Origin: Alphaproteobacteria bacterium
GTDB taxonomy: Bacteria; Pseudomonadota; Alphaproteobacteria; Micropepsales; Micropepsaceae
NCBI GenBank assembly: GCA_016783965.1
Contig: JADHVO010000001.1
Coordinates: 62,001 to 126,000 of the forward strand
Direction of reading: 5' to 3'
DNA: 64,000 bases
Below, piece by piece: positions 44,961 through 54,578 of this stretch (its first letter is position 1; each line of letters starts with the position of its first letter). Position numbers and translations under genes: made by a program. The notes beneath the pieces were generated by a model that worked only from the letters and a program-made list of their open reading frames with translations, searched no databases and was not told the DNA's origin.

Positions 44961-47900
44961 GTGAGTGACGCCGACGCGGAGCTGAAGCAGCAGCGCAGAA
45001 ATTTCGATCTGCTCCTGCGCGCGCAGCGGCTCGGCCGGACCGGCTACATCATTTTCGACGCGCAGACGAACCGCGTCTACTGGTCGGACTCGCTGTTCGA
45101 GCAGCGCAAGATCGCGCGTCGGCCGTGGTTCACGCGCGAAGAAGGCTTGCAACTCATCCATCCCGACGACCGTGGCCTCTGGGATGAACTACGTGCGCAC
45201 GGGATCGCCGAGCGCAGGGAATTCGAGCACGAGATGCGGGTCGTCTGCGGCGACGGCTCCGTCGTCTGGGAACGCGGCAGCTCCCAGCCGCAATACGACG
45301 CCGCGGGCAACTTCACCGGCCTTCTCAGCGTCGTCGACGATATCACAGAGGAGAAGAACGCCGCTGCTTCGCTGATGGCGCAGGAGGCAACCTATCGCGC
45401 CCTGTTCAATAGCATCGGTGACGCGATCTTTCTGAGCCGGAACGGTGTGTTTGTCGATTGCAATGACGCCGCGCTCACGACATTTGGCGCCACACGCGAG
45501 CAGCTGATTGCACACTCGCCTGTCGAATTCTCTCCGCCACTCCAGCCGGACGGCCGCCCTTCGCGGGCGGCCGCGCAGGAGAAAATAGCCGCCGCACTCG
45601 CGGGCCGGCGACAGGTCTTCGAATGGCGCCACTGCCGGGTCGACGGCACCGAGTTCGACGCGGAGGTCGTGCTGAGTCGGGTCGAAGGAAGCGCGGCAGG
45701 ATACTTCTTTGGCGTGGTGCGCGACATCAGCGAACGCAAGCAGGCGGAAAAGGCACTCCAGGCGAGCCACGACAAGTTTGCCGGTGCCTTCAGCGCCAGC
45801 ACCGATGCGATGGTCGTCATCCGGATGACGGGCGGGCAATACGGTTCCGCACGCCTGCTCGACGCCAACGCGGCCGCCCTTGCGATGTTCGGCCTCGATC
45901 GTGCCGCGATGATCGGGAAGACGGCCGCAGAGGTCAACGTGGTGCCCGATGAGGTCGACAGTTCCGGAATCCGCCGGATCATGATCGAGAACGGTGAGAT
46001 CCGGGGCTTTGCGACGAAACTGCGCCACAGCAGCGGCCGCCTTATCGACGTCGAGATCAGCGGCTCACTGTTTGACGCCGCCGACGACGATCTCGCCCTT
46101 CTCGTCATCCGCGACGTGACCGAACAGCAGGCCGCCGCGCGCAGGATCGGCGAACTGAACCGCTCGCTCGAAGCAAACCTCCGGCAAATGCGTGCCATCA
46201 CCGACAACCTGCCGGTCGGCGTCAGCCAGACGGCGATGGATGGGCGCATACTTTTCCTGAACAAGACGCTCGAGAGATGGCTCGCGGTCGATACGGAGCA
46301 TGCGCGTGGCCGCTTCGCCGCCGAGCTGTTCCCGAAAGACTATGTCGACGCGACCATGCCCATGCGCGAGGCCTTCGCAGCCGGCGTCCGCACGGTCGAA
46401 CAAACGCTGCCGCTCCCCGACGGCGCGACCCGTACGGTCGAAGCGACCAACATCCCCGACTTCGACGCGGCAGGTACGCAGCAAGGCAATTTCGGCTTCA
46501 TCGTCGATATCACCGAGCGCAAGCGAGCCGAAGCCGAGCTCCGTGCCAGCCACGAGAAATTCGCCAGCGCCTTCGAGAGCAGCGCCGATGCCATGGTGGT
46601 CACCACCACAGGCGAGAACGTCTGGGAAGGAGTTATCCTCGAACTCAACCGTGCCGCCGAAAAGATGTTCGAGCTGTCACGCGAGGCCCTTGTCGGCAAA
46701 CCGCTTTCCGCTTTCCGCGATCGCATGGGAAACTTCGATGTGCCGAGCTATCGCCGCGTGATGACGGCCGACGGCTCGGTGCGCGACCTGGCCGTCACAA
46801 TTCCGCGGGCGAAGGGAAGCCCGATCCACGCGCTGGTCAGCGGCTCCCGCTTCTTTGTCGGCGACAAACCGCATACGCTCACCATCATCCGAGACGTTAC
46901 GGAAACGCTCGCCGCCGAGCACAAGATCCGCGAACTGAATGCGACGCTGAAGGACAATCTCCGTCTCCTGCGCGCCGTCGCCGACAACCTTCCTGTTGCC
47001 ATCGCATATCAGGATGCCGAGAACCGCTTCCTCTTCGTCAATCGCACACTCGAGCAATGGTTCGCTTCGACGGAAGCGGAGATGCTCGGCAGGACCGTCC
47101 CCGAATTCGTCTCAAACGCCTACCTGGTTGCAGTCGAGCCGGTGCGCCAGGCGTTGGCGGCCGGCCGGACGACGGTCGAGGTCACTCTTCCATTCCCGGA
47201 CGGCAAGATCCGCACCGTCGACTCCACCATGATCATAGACCGCGACGAGAAGGGCGCGCCGCGCGGCCGCTACTCGCTCCTCGTCGACATGACGGAGCGC
47301 AAGGCGGCCGAGGAACAGATGCAGCAGGCGCAGAAGATGCAGGCCATCGGAAAGCTGACCGGCGGCGTGGCGCACGACTTCAACAACCTGCTGGCGGTCA
47401 TCGCCGGCAATCTCGATCTCGCGACGGAACGCAACCAGGACCGCGCGATTGCGAAACTGCTCGAGCCCGCGCGACGCGCCGCCGAACGCGGCTCTACCCT
47501 GACGAAGAGCCTTCTCGCCTTCGCCCGCCAGCAGCCGCTGTCGCCGCAGGTGTCCGACCTCAACCTGCTGGCACGCGACATGACCGAACTGCTGCGCCGG
47601 ACGTTGCCATCGAACATCGGCATCGAATTTGTGGGCGGTGCCGGCCTGTGGAAGACCGAGGTCGACCCCGGCCAGCTGCAAAACGCGCTCCTCAACCTGG
47701 TGGTGAACGCACGCGACGCCATGCCCGACGGCGGCCGGCTGACCGTCGAAACACAAAACGCGCGCGTCGACGCCGGCTACGCCGCCACGCACGAGTTGGC
47801 AGCCGGCCAGTATGTGATGCTGGCCGTGTCTGACACTGGCACGGGAATGCCGCCGGACGTCGTCGCCCGCGCCTTCGAACCGTTCTACACGACCAAGGGT

Positions 47901-48458
47901 GTCGGCGAGGGGACGGGGCTCGGCCTGTCAATGGTCTACGGCTTTGCAAAGCAGTCCGGCGGACACGTTGCGATCTACAGCGAGATCGGCGACGGCACGA
48001 CGGTGAAGCTCTATCTACCGCGCTGGATCAGCAAGGATGGCGTCACACCGACGCCGGCCGACCGGCTCGTGCCGACCGCGAGCAATGAGACGGTTCTGGT
48101 CGTGGAAGACGATCCCGACATGCGCCTCATCGCGGTCACCATGCTGCGCTCGCTCGGCTACGCCGTCATCGAGGCACCGGACGGCAACGGGGCGCTCAAG
48201 GCGCTGGCCGAGAACCCTGCCGTGGCGCTCCTCGTCACGGATGTGGTGCTCGCGGGTGCAATGAACGGGCGCCGCCTGGCCGAGGAAGCGCGCCGGCTGA
48301 ACCCGCGGCTCAAAGTCCTGTTCATGTCCGGTTATACCGAGGACGCCATTGTCCACCACGGCCGCCTGAACCACGGCGTGCACTTCATCCAGAAACCGTT
48401 CCGCAAGCAGGACCTGGCGGCCAAGGCGCGCGAGGCGCTGGACGGCGAACCGCACTGA
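44961..48458 (+). CDS. soluble multi-PAS hybrid histidine kinase
   Basis: 1165 residues. GTG start at 44961. No transmembrane segment is seen, so it is cytoplasmic. Six PAS domains occupy about residues 10-780, each ending with the D-x-T-x-(R/E) pattern, and three are followed by a copy of the short helix pair K-x-x-x-A-L/A-x-A-S-H. The phospho-accepting histidine is H805 in GGVAHDFNNLL, followed by a HATPase domain (about 895-1010) with an N-box (ALLNLVVNARDAM) and G boxes (DTGTGMP, GEGTGLGLSM). A receiver domain (about 1040-1155) ends the chain with phospho-acceptor D1094. No DNA-binding regulator lies nearby, so the output partner is elsewhere. Confidence 0.92.
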   Translation: MSDADAELKQQRRNFDLLLRAQRLGRTGYIIFDAQTNRVYWSDSLFEQRKIARRPWFTREEGLQLIHPDDRGLWDELRAHGIAERREFEHEMRVVCGDGSVVWERGSSQPQYDAAGNFTGLLSVVDDITEEKNAAASLMAQEATYRALFNSIGDAIFLSRNGVFVDCNDAALTTFGATREQLIAHSPVEFSPPLQPDGRPSRAAAQEKIAAALAGRRQVFEWRHCRVDGTEFDAEVVLSRVEGSAAGYFFGVVRDISERKQAEKALQASHDKFAGAFSASTDAMVVIRMTGGQYGSARLLDANAAALAMFGLDRAAMIGKTAAEVNVVPDEVDSSGIRRIMIENGEIRGFATKLRHSSGRLIDVEISGSLFDAADDDLALLVIRDVTEQQAAARRIGELNRSLEANLRQMRAITDNLPVGVSQTAMDGRILFLNKTLERWLAVDTEHARGRFAAELFPKDYVDATMPMREAFAAGVRTVEQTLPLPDGATRTVEATNIPDFDAAGTQQGNFGFIVDITERKRAEAELRASHEKFASAFESSADAMVVTTTGENVWEGVILELNRAAEKMFELSREALVGKPLSAFRDRMGNFDVPSYRRVMTADGSVRDLAVTIPRAKGSPIHALVSGSRFFVGDKPHTLTIIRDVTETLAAEHKIRELNATLKDNLRLLRAVADNLPVAIAYQDAENRFLFVNRTLEQWFASTEAEMLGRTVPEFVSNAYLVAVEPVRQALAAGRTTVEVTLPFPDGKIRTVDSTMIIDRDEKGAPRGRYSLLVDMTERKAAEEQMQQAQKMQAIGKLTGGVAHDFNNLLAVIAGNLDLATERNQDRAIAKLLEPARRAAERGSTLTKSLLAFARQQPLSPQVSDLNLLARDMTELLRRTLPSNIGIEFVGGAGLWKTEVDPGQLQNALLNLVVNARDAMPDGGRLTVETQNARVDAGYAATHELAAGQYVMLAVSDTGTGMPPDVVARAFEPFYTTKGVGEGTGLGLSMVYGFAKQSGGHVAIYSEIGDGTTVKLYLPRWISKDGVTPTPADRLVPTASNETVLVVEDDPDMRLIAVTMLRSLGYAVIEAPDGNGALKALAENPAVALLVTDVVLAGAMNGRRLAEEARRLNPRLKVLFMSGYTEDAIVHHGRLNHGVHFIQKPFRKQDLAAKAREALDGEPH

Positions 48459-48477
48459 CGCGGCGAAACGCGCGCGT

Positions 48478-48500
48478 TGACAATTTTCATAGGATTGTCA
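48478..48500. promoter_or_regulatory. perfect inverted repeat upstream of MFS gene, possible operator
   Basis: TGACAAT at 48478-48484 and ATTGTCA at 48494-48500, spacer nine bases. It lies in the 106-base gap between the hybrid kinase and the MFS gene, 64 bases before the MFS ATG. A TTGACA overlaps its left arm, but no good -10 follows. Its size fits a TetR-type operator; no such regulator is nearby. Confidence 0.4.
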
Positions 48501-48564
48501 CGCCCGACGTGCGACGGCTCGCACCTTGCCGCCAGGCGCGAACCACCCCATTAACAGTCAGCCC

Positions 48565-49818
48565 ATGTCCGATGCCGCCGCAGACCCACCCGAGCAACCA
48601 GTTTCCTCTGGGGCGCTGCCGACCCTCCTGTCGGTGATGTTCATCAACCTGCTGGGTTTCGGCATCATCGTCCCGCTGCTGCCCTTCTATGCCAAATCGT
48701 TCCAGGCGCCCGCCTGGCAGGTGGCTTTGATCTTTTCGGCCTACGCCATCGGCGGCTTCTTCGGCGAGCCGTTCTGGGGGCGCCTGTCCGACACCGTCGG
48801 CCGCAAGCCCATCCTGATCAGCACCGTCTGCGGCAACTGCCTTTGCTACTTCGCGCTTGCCTTCGCGCCGAACATTTACGTGGCCTTTTTCGTGCGCCTC
48901 CTGGGCGGCATGGCGAGCGGCAATGGCGCCGTCATCCAGGGTTACATCGCAGACGTGACGCCGCCCGACGAACGCACCGGCAAGATGTCGTGGCTTGGCG
49001 CGGCCTATAATGTCGGGTTCATCGTCGGCCCTGCGCTGGGCGGCCTGCTGGCCAACCCGGCCGCCGGCCATGCGGGCTTTCGGGTGCCGTTGCTGATCGC
49101 TTCGGGTCTGTCGGCCGTGTGCGTGGTCGGCCTCATCACCTTCCTGAAAGAGAGCCGCAATCACCGCAAGATCGGCAACCGTCCAAACCGCTGGGCCGTC
49201 GTGCACGCGGCGGTGACCAATCCCGTGATCGGACGCCTGATGCTGGTCACACTGCTCGCCGGCTGCGCCTTCAACGGCATCGAGTCCGTCTTCGGCCTCT
49301 GGACGCAGGCGCGCTTCGCCTGGGGCCCGCAGCAGGTCGGCAGCGCCTTCGCGGTCACCGGCGTGGTCGCCGCCATCTGCCAGATCGGCATCGCGGGGCC
49401 GGCGTCGAAGCGCTTCGGCGAGGCCCGCACGCTCGCCTTCGGGATGCTGCTCACCACCCTGTGCGCCTCGCTCCAGCCCTTCTCGACCGGCACGGTGACG
49501 ATCGTGACCCTGCTTGCGATCTCCGCCTTTGGGCAGTCAGTGGCGTGGCCGAACGTGTCTGCCCTGCTTTCGCGCAACGTCGATATCGACCACCAGGGTC
49601 AGTATCTCGGCTTGAACAACGCGGTCGGCGGCCTCGCGCGGCTGGTCGGCCCGCAGATTGCGGCGATCACCTTCTCGAACATCGATGTCGACGCGCCGTT
49701 CTTCTCGGCCGGGCTCATGGTTCTGCCCGCGATCTTCTTTGCCTGGTACGCCGCGACGCACAAGAGTCGCATGGCGTTGTCGCAACCGCCTGCGGAGCCT
49801 ACGCTTCCAGAAGACTAG
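48565..49818 (+). CDS. MFS efflux transporter (TetA-like DHA1 group)
   Basis: 417 residues from ATG 48565. Twelve membrane helices; motif A reads GRLSDTVGRKPIL (about 72-84) between helices 2 and 3, and motif C-like GAAYNVGFIVGPALGGLL lies in helix 5. These are features of drug:H+ antiporters, where TetA is a typical member. It probably exports a drug or metabolite. The SDR gene follows 13 bases later on the same strand. Confidence 0.85.
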   Translation: MSDAAADPPEQPVSSGALPTLLSVMFINLLGFGIIVPLLPFYAKSFQAPAWQVALIFSAYAIGGFFGEPFWGRLSDTVGRKPILISTVCGNCLCYFALAFAPNIYVAFFVRLLGGMASGNGAVIQGYIADVTPPDERTGKMSWLGAAYNVGFIVGPALGGLLANPAAGHAGFRVPLLIASGLSAVCVVGLITFLKESRNHRKIGNRPNRWAVVHAAVTNPVIGRLMLVTLLAGCAFNGIESVFGLWTQARFAWGPQQVGSAFAVTGVVAAICQIGIAGPASKRFGEARTLAFGMLLTTLCASLQPFSTGTVTIVTLLAISAFGQSVAWPNVSALLSRNVDIDHQGQYLGLNNAVGGLARLVGPQIAAITFSNIDVDAPFFSAGLMVLPAIFFAWYAATHKSRMALSQPPAEPTLPED

Positions 49819-49831
49819 TCGGGAGGAAGCC

Positions 49832-50635
49832 ATGGCGGGAACATTGAAAGGCAAAGTCGCGGTCGTCACCGGCGCAAGCCGCGGCATCGGCGCCGCGATA
49901 GCCGTGCGGCTTGGGCAGGAAGGCGCCAGGGTCGTCGTCTCCGCCCGCACCGCCGAGGAAGGCGAGAGCAAGCTGCCTGGCACGCTGCATGAGACCGTCG
50001 ACCGCGTGAAGAAGACCGGCGCAGAGGTCCTGTTCATCAAGTCCGACCTCGCCCAGGCCCGCGAGCGCGAACAGCTTATCGAGAAGGCGCAGGCCGCTTT
50101 CGGCCCGATCGACATTCTCGTCAACAATGCCGCGATCACCTTCTTTGCACCCGTCGCCGATTTCACGGAAAAGCGCTTCAAGCTGATGCTCGAAGTGCAG
50201 GTCCACGCGCCGTTCCACCTGAGCCAGCTCGTGCTGCCGTCGATGAAGGCGCGCAAGACCGGTCACATCGTGAACATCTCGTCGGGCGCCGCCTTCCACC
50301 CCAAGCAGCCCTACATGGCCGGCGCGCGCGGCGGCACGGTGTACGGCATGTGCAAGGCGGCGCTGGAGCGCTTCACCACCGGCCTTGCGTCGGAGGTCTA
50401 TGACGACAACATCGCGGTGAACGTTGTGTCGCCCGGCCTGGTCGACACGCCCGGCGTCGCCGTCCACGGCCTGATCAACGAGCGCACCAGGGACCGGGTC
50501 CAGCCGATCGAATACATCGCAGAAGCCGTCTACCGGCTCGCCAGTGGCGACCCGAAGATGATGACGGGCCGCATCGACCACGCCGAGCCGCTACTCAAGG
50601 AACTGAACCTGAAGCCGTCGGCATTGATGGCGTGA
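49832..50635 (+). CDS. short-chain dehydrogenase/reductase
   Basis: 267 residues, ATG at 49832 with GGGAGGAAG upstream. The NAD(P) site is TGASRGIG at residues 13-20, the NNAA motif near 98-101, catalytic Ser in NISSG and Y-x-x-x-K in YGMCK. An Arg after the second strand (SARTAEEGES) favours NADP(H). It reduces or oxidises a carbonyl/alcohol substrate that cannot be read from the sequence. It shares the strand with the MFS gene and may be co-transcribed. Confidence 0.88.
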   Translation: MAGTLKGKVAVVTGASRGIGAAIAVRLGQEGARVVVSARTAEEGESKLPGTLHETVDRVKKTGAEVLFIKSDLAQAREREQLIEKAQAAFGPIDILVNNAAITFFAPVADFTEKRFKLMLEVQVHAPFHLSQLVLPSMKARKTGHIVNISSGAAFHPKQPYMAGARGGTVYGMCKAALERFTTGLASEVYDDNIAVNVVSPGLVDTPGVAVHGLINERTRDRVQPIEYIAEAVYRLASGDPKMMTGRIDHAEPLLKELNLKPSALMA

Positions 50636-50660
50636 CATCGCCCCCGGGCGGACGGCAGCC

Positions 50661-51857
50661 TCACGCCGAACCGGTCGTATCCGGCAAGCCCAGGATGCGC
50701 TTGGAGATGATGTTCCACTGGATCTCCCGGCTGCCGCCGTAAATCGACATCGCCTTGCCGCTCAGCCAGCCGCGCACGAACTCGATCTCATCCTGCGAGA
50801 AGCCCTGGCCTTCCCAGCCCATCGCCTGCGCGCCCATGATCTCTATCGTCAGCTCGGCACGGGTTTGCAGCATCGCCGTCGCCGAGTTCTTCAGGATGGA
50901 CGGCGCGTGACCGGGGCTCTGGTTGCCTTTCGCCTCCGCGGCGGCGCGCGCGAGCGTAAGCTCGTGTGCGTGCGCGGCCATCGTGTTGGCCGTTATGCGC
51001 GACCGCAGATCGCGATCGGCGATGCGCCCCTGTGCGTCGACAGCGACGTACTTCTTGGCAATCTCGAACAACGGCTGCGGACGGCGACCCGGGCCGCCGG
51101 CGCCGGTCTGGCTGGCGCGCTCGTGCTGCAACAGCCGCTTGCCGACCGTCCAGCCGACATTCAGCTCGCCCAGCAGCGCATCTTTCGGCGCCGTCGCGTC
51201 GGTGAAGAAGGTCTCGCAGAACGGCGACGCGCCGGCGATCAGCGCGATCGGTCGCGTCTCGATGCCGGGTTGGCGCATGTTCACCAGCAGGAAGCTGATG
51301 CCTTCATGCTTCTTCGCCTTGGGGTCCGTGCGCGTGAGCAATCCGCACCAGTCGGAATACTGCGCGCCCGAGGTCCATGTCTTCTGGCCGTTGAGCCGCC
51401 AGTGATCGCCCTCGTCCACCGCTTTCAGCTGAAGGCTCGCAAGGTCGGAGCCGGCGTTCGGTTCGGAATAGCCGACGCACCACTGCACCTCGCCCATCAC
51501 GATCGGGGGAATGTGCCTGCCCTTTTGCTCTTCGGTGCCGTAATCGAGGATGGTCGGGCCGATCATGGTGATGCCCATGCCGAAGCCGAGCGGCTGGAAC
51601 GCTCCTATCCTGCGCATCTCCTCTTGCAGCACGCGCGACTGCGGGACCGACAAGCCGCCGCCGCCGTACTGCTTCGGCCAGGTCGGCGCCGTCCAACCCT
51701 TCTTGCCCAGCGCGCGGCGCCACTTGGCGATGTCGCTGTCGTCCCTGGTCACGCCCATCATGGCAAGCATCGCGTGGCCCTTGAGCGACGGCGGGAAGTT
51801 GGCCGCCAGCCAGTCGCGCGCCTCCTGGCGAAAATCTTCCAGATTCGTCTCGCCCAT
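50661..51857 (-). CDS. acyl-CoA dehydrogenase
   Basis: 398 residues, the usual size. The first half has YSEPNAGSDLASLQ (about 132-145) and WTSGAQYSDW (about 161-170), both acyl-CoA dehydrogenase flavin and substrate segments. The C-terminal MSIYGGSREIQWNI (about 371-384) is the family ending. It forms a double bond in an acyl-CoA, passing electrons to ETF. Which acyl chain is unclear. Its stop is 25 bases from the SDR stop, so the genes converge. Confidence 0.9.
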   Translation of the reverse strand: MGETNLEDFRQEARDWLAANFPPSLKGHAMLAMMGVTRDDSDIAKWRRALGKKGWTAPTWPKQYGGGGLSVPQSRVLQEEMRRIGAFQPLGFGMGITMIGPTILDYGTEEQKGRHIPPIVMGEVQWCVGYSEPNAGSDLASLQLKAVDEGDHWRLNGQKTWTSGAQYSDWCGLLTRTDPKAKKHEGISFLLVNMRQPGIETRPIALIAGASPFCETFFTDATAPKDALLGELNVGWTVGKRLLQHERASQTGAGGPGRRPQPLFEIAKKYVAVDAQGRIADRDLRSRITANTMAAHAHELTLARAAAEAKGNQSPGHAPSILKNSATAMLQTRAELTIEIMGAQAMGWEGQGFSQDEIEFVRGWLSGKAMSIYGGSREIQWNIISKRILGLPDTTGSA

Positions 51858-51988
51858 TGCGTGCTCCGTGTTTCGGCGACCCGTGCGCCGACTCTGCGGC
51901 CGGCAGCCCGCCGAACTGTAACACCCCCCACGTTCGCGGAAAGGTGGCAGCGAGACTCAACGACGGGGCTTCCGCAGCGGAAAACGGG

Positions 51989-52570
51989 CTAGAGCGGCGC
52001 GCCTGCCCCGAGATCGAGATATCGATAGGTCAACGCCGTTCCTGCGGCCATGGCCTTGTTGCCGGTCGACTCCGGCAGCACAAGATCCCGCATCGGCTGC
52101 GTTAGCACCAGCAGCAGGTGCATGCCGTCCGGTCCCGGCCCAAGCGGGAGTACAGTGAGTTCGATGTGTTGCGCAAAACCGCGTTCATAATGCACCGGCA
52201 TGATCTGCCAAAGCCCGCACGGCCGCTGCACGATCTCGCGAATCGACTGCAATGCGCTGTCGCGATAGGCCGGCATGAGGTAGTCGAAGTAATCCTGGCC
52301 CTTCACGTCACGCTGAAGCCGAGTCTGAAACTCGCTACCGACCAGGCGCATGCGCAGCGCACCCGCGCCATCGGTCACCGCTTCGCACAGCACGATATGC
52401 TTGAGGAACCGCGCCGCCCGCTCGGGCCGGAACGCGGAACGGTTGGGAATGCACGCGCCCTGCGTTGGAAGCGTGCGATAGAACGCTTCGAATGCGCGGC
52501 TCATCTCGGTTCGCGTGGTGGTCGCGCCGATCCCGGTCAGGCCATCAGGGGACGAGAGCAGCATGCGCAA
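51989..52570 (-). CDS. PAS_5-domain protein
   Basis: 193 residues. From about residue 38 the sequence follows the PAS_5 (DUF1488-like alphaproteobacterial PAS) pattern: P-N-R-S-A-F-x-P, LKHIVLCEAVTD, MRLVGSEF, QDYFDYLMPAYRDSA (about 88-102), then GLWQIMPVHYERG. PAS domains sense small molecules, redox state or light; no output domain is present. Start uncertain: ATG at 52570 or M23 at 52504. It stands on the same strand as, and 132 bases from, the acyl-CoA dehydrogenase gene. Confidence 0.75.
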   Translation of the reverse strand: MRMLLSSPDGLTGIGATTTRTEMSRAFEAFYRTLPTQGACIPNRSAFRPERAARFLKHIVLCEAVTDGAGALRMRLVGSEFQTRLQRDVKGQDYFDYLMPAYRDSALQSIREIVQRPCGLWQIMPVHYERGFAQHIELTVLPLGPGPDGMHLLLVLTQPMRDLVLPESTGNKAMAAGTALTYRYLDLGAGAPL

Positions 52571-52632
52571 GAGTGTCGCGCCGCAGCATTACTGCCGTGT
52601 TTACGAAAGGCTGGGTGAATGTACCCAGACGG

Positions 52633-52988
52633 CTAGTGGCCGGGAGAAAAGCCGCTTGCAGCGCTGGCGCCGACAAATCGATCGACTTCGGCATTGAGCC
52701 GGTCGAGCACCGGAAACACCACCGACCAAGACGCGACCTGAATATGATCCCGCTCACCGATGTAGCGCTGCGTGAAGTCGGCCTCGTCGGCGCCGAAGTT
52801 TCACCACGTCGTCCAGCCGCTCGATACTGGGCAATCGCGCAGCCTTGGCAGCGGTGTAGAGGTCGGGCATGCGGTGGCCGAGCTTGCACCCATCGGCCGA
52901 CGGCACGCCGAACTTGAGCAGCCAGGCCTTGAAGAAAAGCCCGAGCCAACCGATAGCGTGGGTCCGGCCTATCGTCCCGGCGCCGCTT
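52633..52988 (-). pseudogene. frameshifted gene remnant, unknown protein
   Basis: Minus-strand translation gives two segments that read on from each other. The first (about 52988-52800) contains IGWLGLFFKAWLLKFGVPS, DGCKLGHRMPDLYTAAK and SIERLDDVVK; after a one-frame shift near 52797 it continues FGADEADFTQRYIGE, SWSVVFPVLDRLNAEVDR and ends SGFSPGH at a stop 52635-52633. The 5' end lacks a credible start: a stop precedes it and no ribosome site fits. It looks like a truncated, frameshifted gene. I could not assign a family. Confidence 0.5.
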
Positions 52989-53062
52989 TTTCATGGTGCG
53001 CGAGCCTTGAGCCGGTCGGCGCTTGGTGTGCAGGATGCACGTGCCGAAACATGGGAGCAGCC

Positions 53063-54571
53063 ATGAGCGAGCAACAGGGCCCCGACCTGACCAAAGGCGT
53101 CGCGCTCTCCGAGTTCCAGGACGACAGGCTTCTTGGGCATGTGGCCGACCAAGCGGTCCTGCTGGTGCAGTCCGGCAGAGAGATCTTCGCCATCGATGCG
53201 CACTGCACGCACTATCACGGCCCCCTGGGCGAAGGACTGATCGCCGGCGAGACCATCCGCTGCCCCTGGCATCACGCCTGCTTCAGCATCCGCACCGGCG
53301 AGGCGCTGCACGCCCCCGCAATCGCGCCGCTGGCCGCCTGGCAAGTGGAGCGAAAGGACAATCGGATTTTCGTTCATCAAAAACGGCGTCCCACGACGCG
53401 GCCCGTAACCTCCCAACCTTCCGCACCGAACCGGGTTGTCATCGTTGGTGGCGGCGCCGCCGGCTATGCCGCCGCAGAGATGCTGCGCCGCGAGGGCTTC
53501 GGCGGCGACCTCACGATGCTGAGCGGCGATGCCGACGTTCCGGTGGATCGTCCGAACCTGTCCAAGGACTATCTTGCCGGCAGCGCGCCTGAGGAATGGG
53601 TGCCACTGCAGCCCGATAGCTTCTACGCCGACAACAAGATCGCGCTGCGCCGGAACACAGACGTTATCTCGATCGACACCGCCGCCCGCCACGTCGTCAC
53701 CGCATCGGGCGAGACGGTGCCGTACGACCGCCTCCTGCTGGCAACTGGCGCGGAGCCCGTGCGCCTGACCATGCCTGGCGACGGCCAGCCCCATGTCCAT
53801 ACGCTGCGCAGTCTCGCCGATTGCCGCGCCATCATCGGCCACGCTGCGAACGCGCGCCGCGCAGTCGTCATCGGCGCCAGCTTCATAGGCCTCGAAGTGG
53901 CGGCCGCCCTGCGTACGCGTGGCATCGAGGTCCATGTCGTAGCGCCGGAAATGCGCCCGATGGAGAAGATCCTGGGGCCCGCGATGGGCGACTTCATTCG
54001 CGCCCTGCACGAGGAACACGGCGTGGTCTTCCACCTCGAGGACACCGTTGCCGCGATCGATGGCCGGACCGCGCATCTCCAGAGCGGCGCTCATCTGGAT
54101 GCCGATCTCGTCGTCATGGGCGTGGGCGTGCGCCCGCGCCTCGCCCTCGCCGAAAAGGCGGGATTGAAGCTGGACCGCGGCGTGTCGGTCGATGCGTTCC
54201 TGGAGACCAGCGTCCCCGGGATCTATGCCGCCGGCGACATCGCACGATGGCCCGACAGGCATTCGAAGCAGGACATCCGGGTCGAGCATTGGGTCGTCGC
54301 CGAACGTCAGGGCCAGACGGCCGCGCGCAACATGCTCGGCCAGCGCCGGCCCTTCGATGCCGTACCGTTCTTCTGGAGCCAGCACTACGACGTGCCCATC
54401 AACTATGTCGGCCATGCCGAGACGTGGGACGCGATCGAGGTCGATGGCGACATCAACGCGCGCGACTGTCTCGTCCGCTACAAACTCGGCAGCCGCACCT
54501 TGGCCGTGGCCTCGATCTATCGCGACCGGGCCAGCCTGGAAGCCGAATTGCAGATGGAACACGCGTCCTGA
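53063..54571 (+). CDS. Rieske-type ferredoxin domain fused to FAD/NAD reductase
   Basis: 502 residues from ATG 53063. The N-terminal Rieske domain (about 5-105) has C48-T-H50 and C67-P-W-H70, the ligands of a [2Fe-2S] cluster. From about 113 an AIF-like pyridine nucleotide-disulfide oxidoreductase domain begins with VVIVGGGAAGYAAAEML and later has VVIGASFIGLEVAAAL for NAD(P)H and GIYAAGDIARWPD for FAD. This order matches AIF-type (apoptosis-inducing-factor-like, FAD-Rieske) oxidoreductases. It moves electrons from NAD(P)H to an unknown acceptor. No partner oxygenase is near. Confidence 0.88.
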   Translation: MSEQQGPDLTKGVALSEFQDDRLLGHVADQAVLLVQSGREIFAIDAHCTHYHGPLGEGLIAGETIRCPWHHACFSIRTGEALHAPAIAPLAAWQVERKDNRIFVHQKRRPTTRPVTSQPSAPNRVVIVGGGAAGYAAAEMLRREGFGGDLTMLSGDADVPVDRPNLSKDYLAGSAPEEWVPLQPDSFYADNKIALRRNTDVISIDTAARHVVTASGETVPYDRLLLATGAEPVRLTMPGDGQPHVHTLRSLADCRAIIGHAANARRAVVIGASFIGLEVAAALRTRGIEVHVVAPEMRPMEKILGPAMGDFIRALHEEHGVVFHLEDTVAAIDGRTAHLQSGAHLDADLVVMGVGVRPRLALAEKAGLKLDRGVSVDAFLETSVPGIYAAGDIARWPDRHSKQDIRVEHWVVAERQGQTAARNMLGQRRPFDAVPFFWSQHYDVPINYVGHAETWDAIEVDGDINARDCLVRYKLGSRTLAVASIYRDRASLEAELQMEHAS

Positions 54572-54578
54572 CCGCGCG

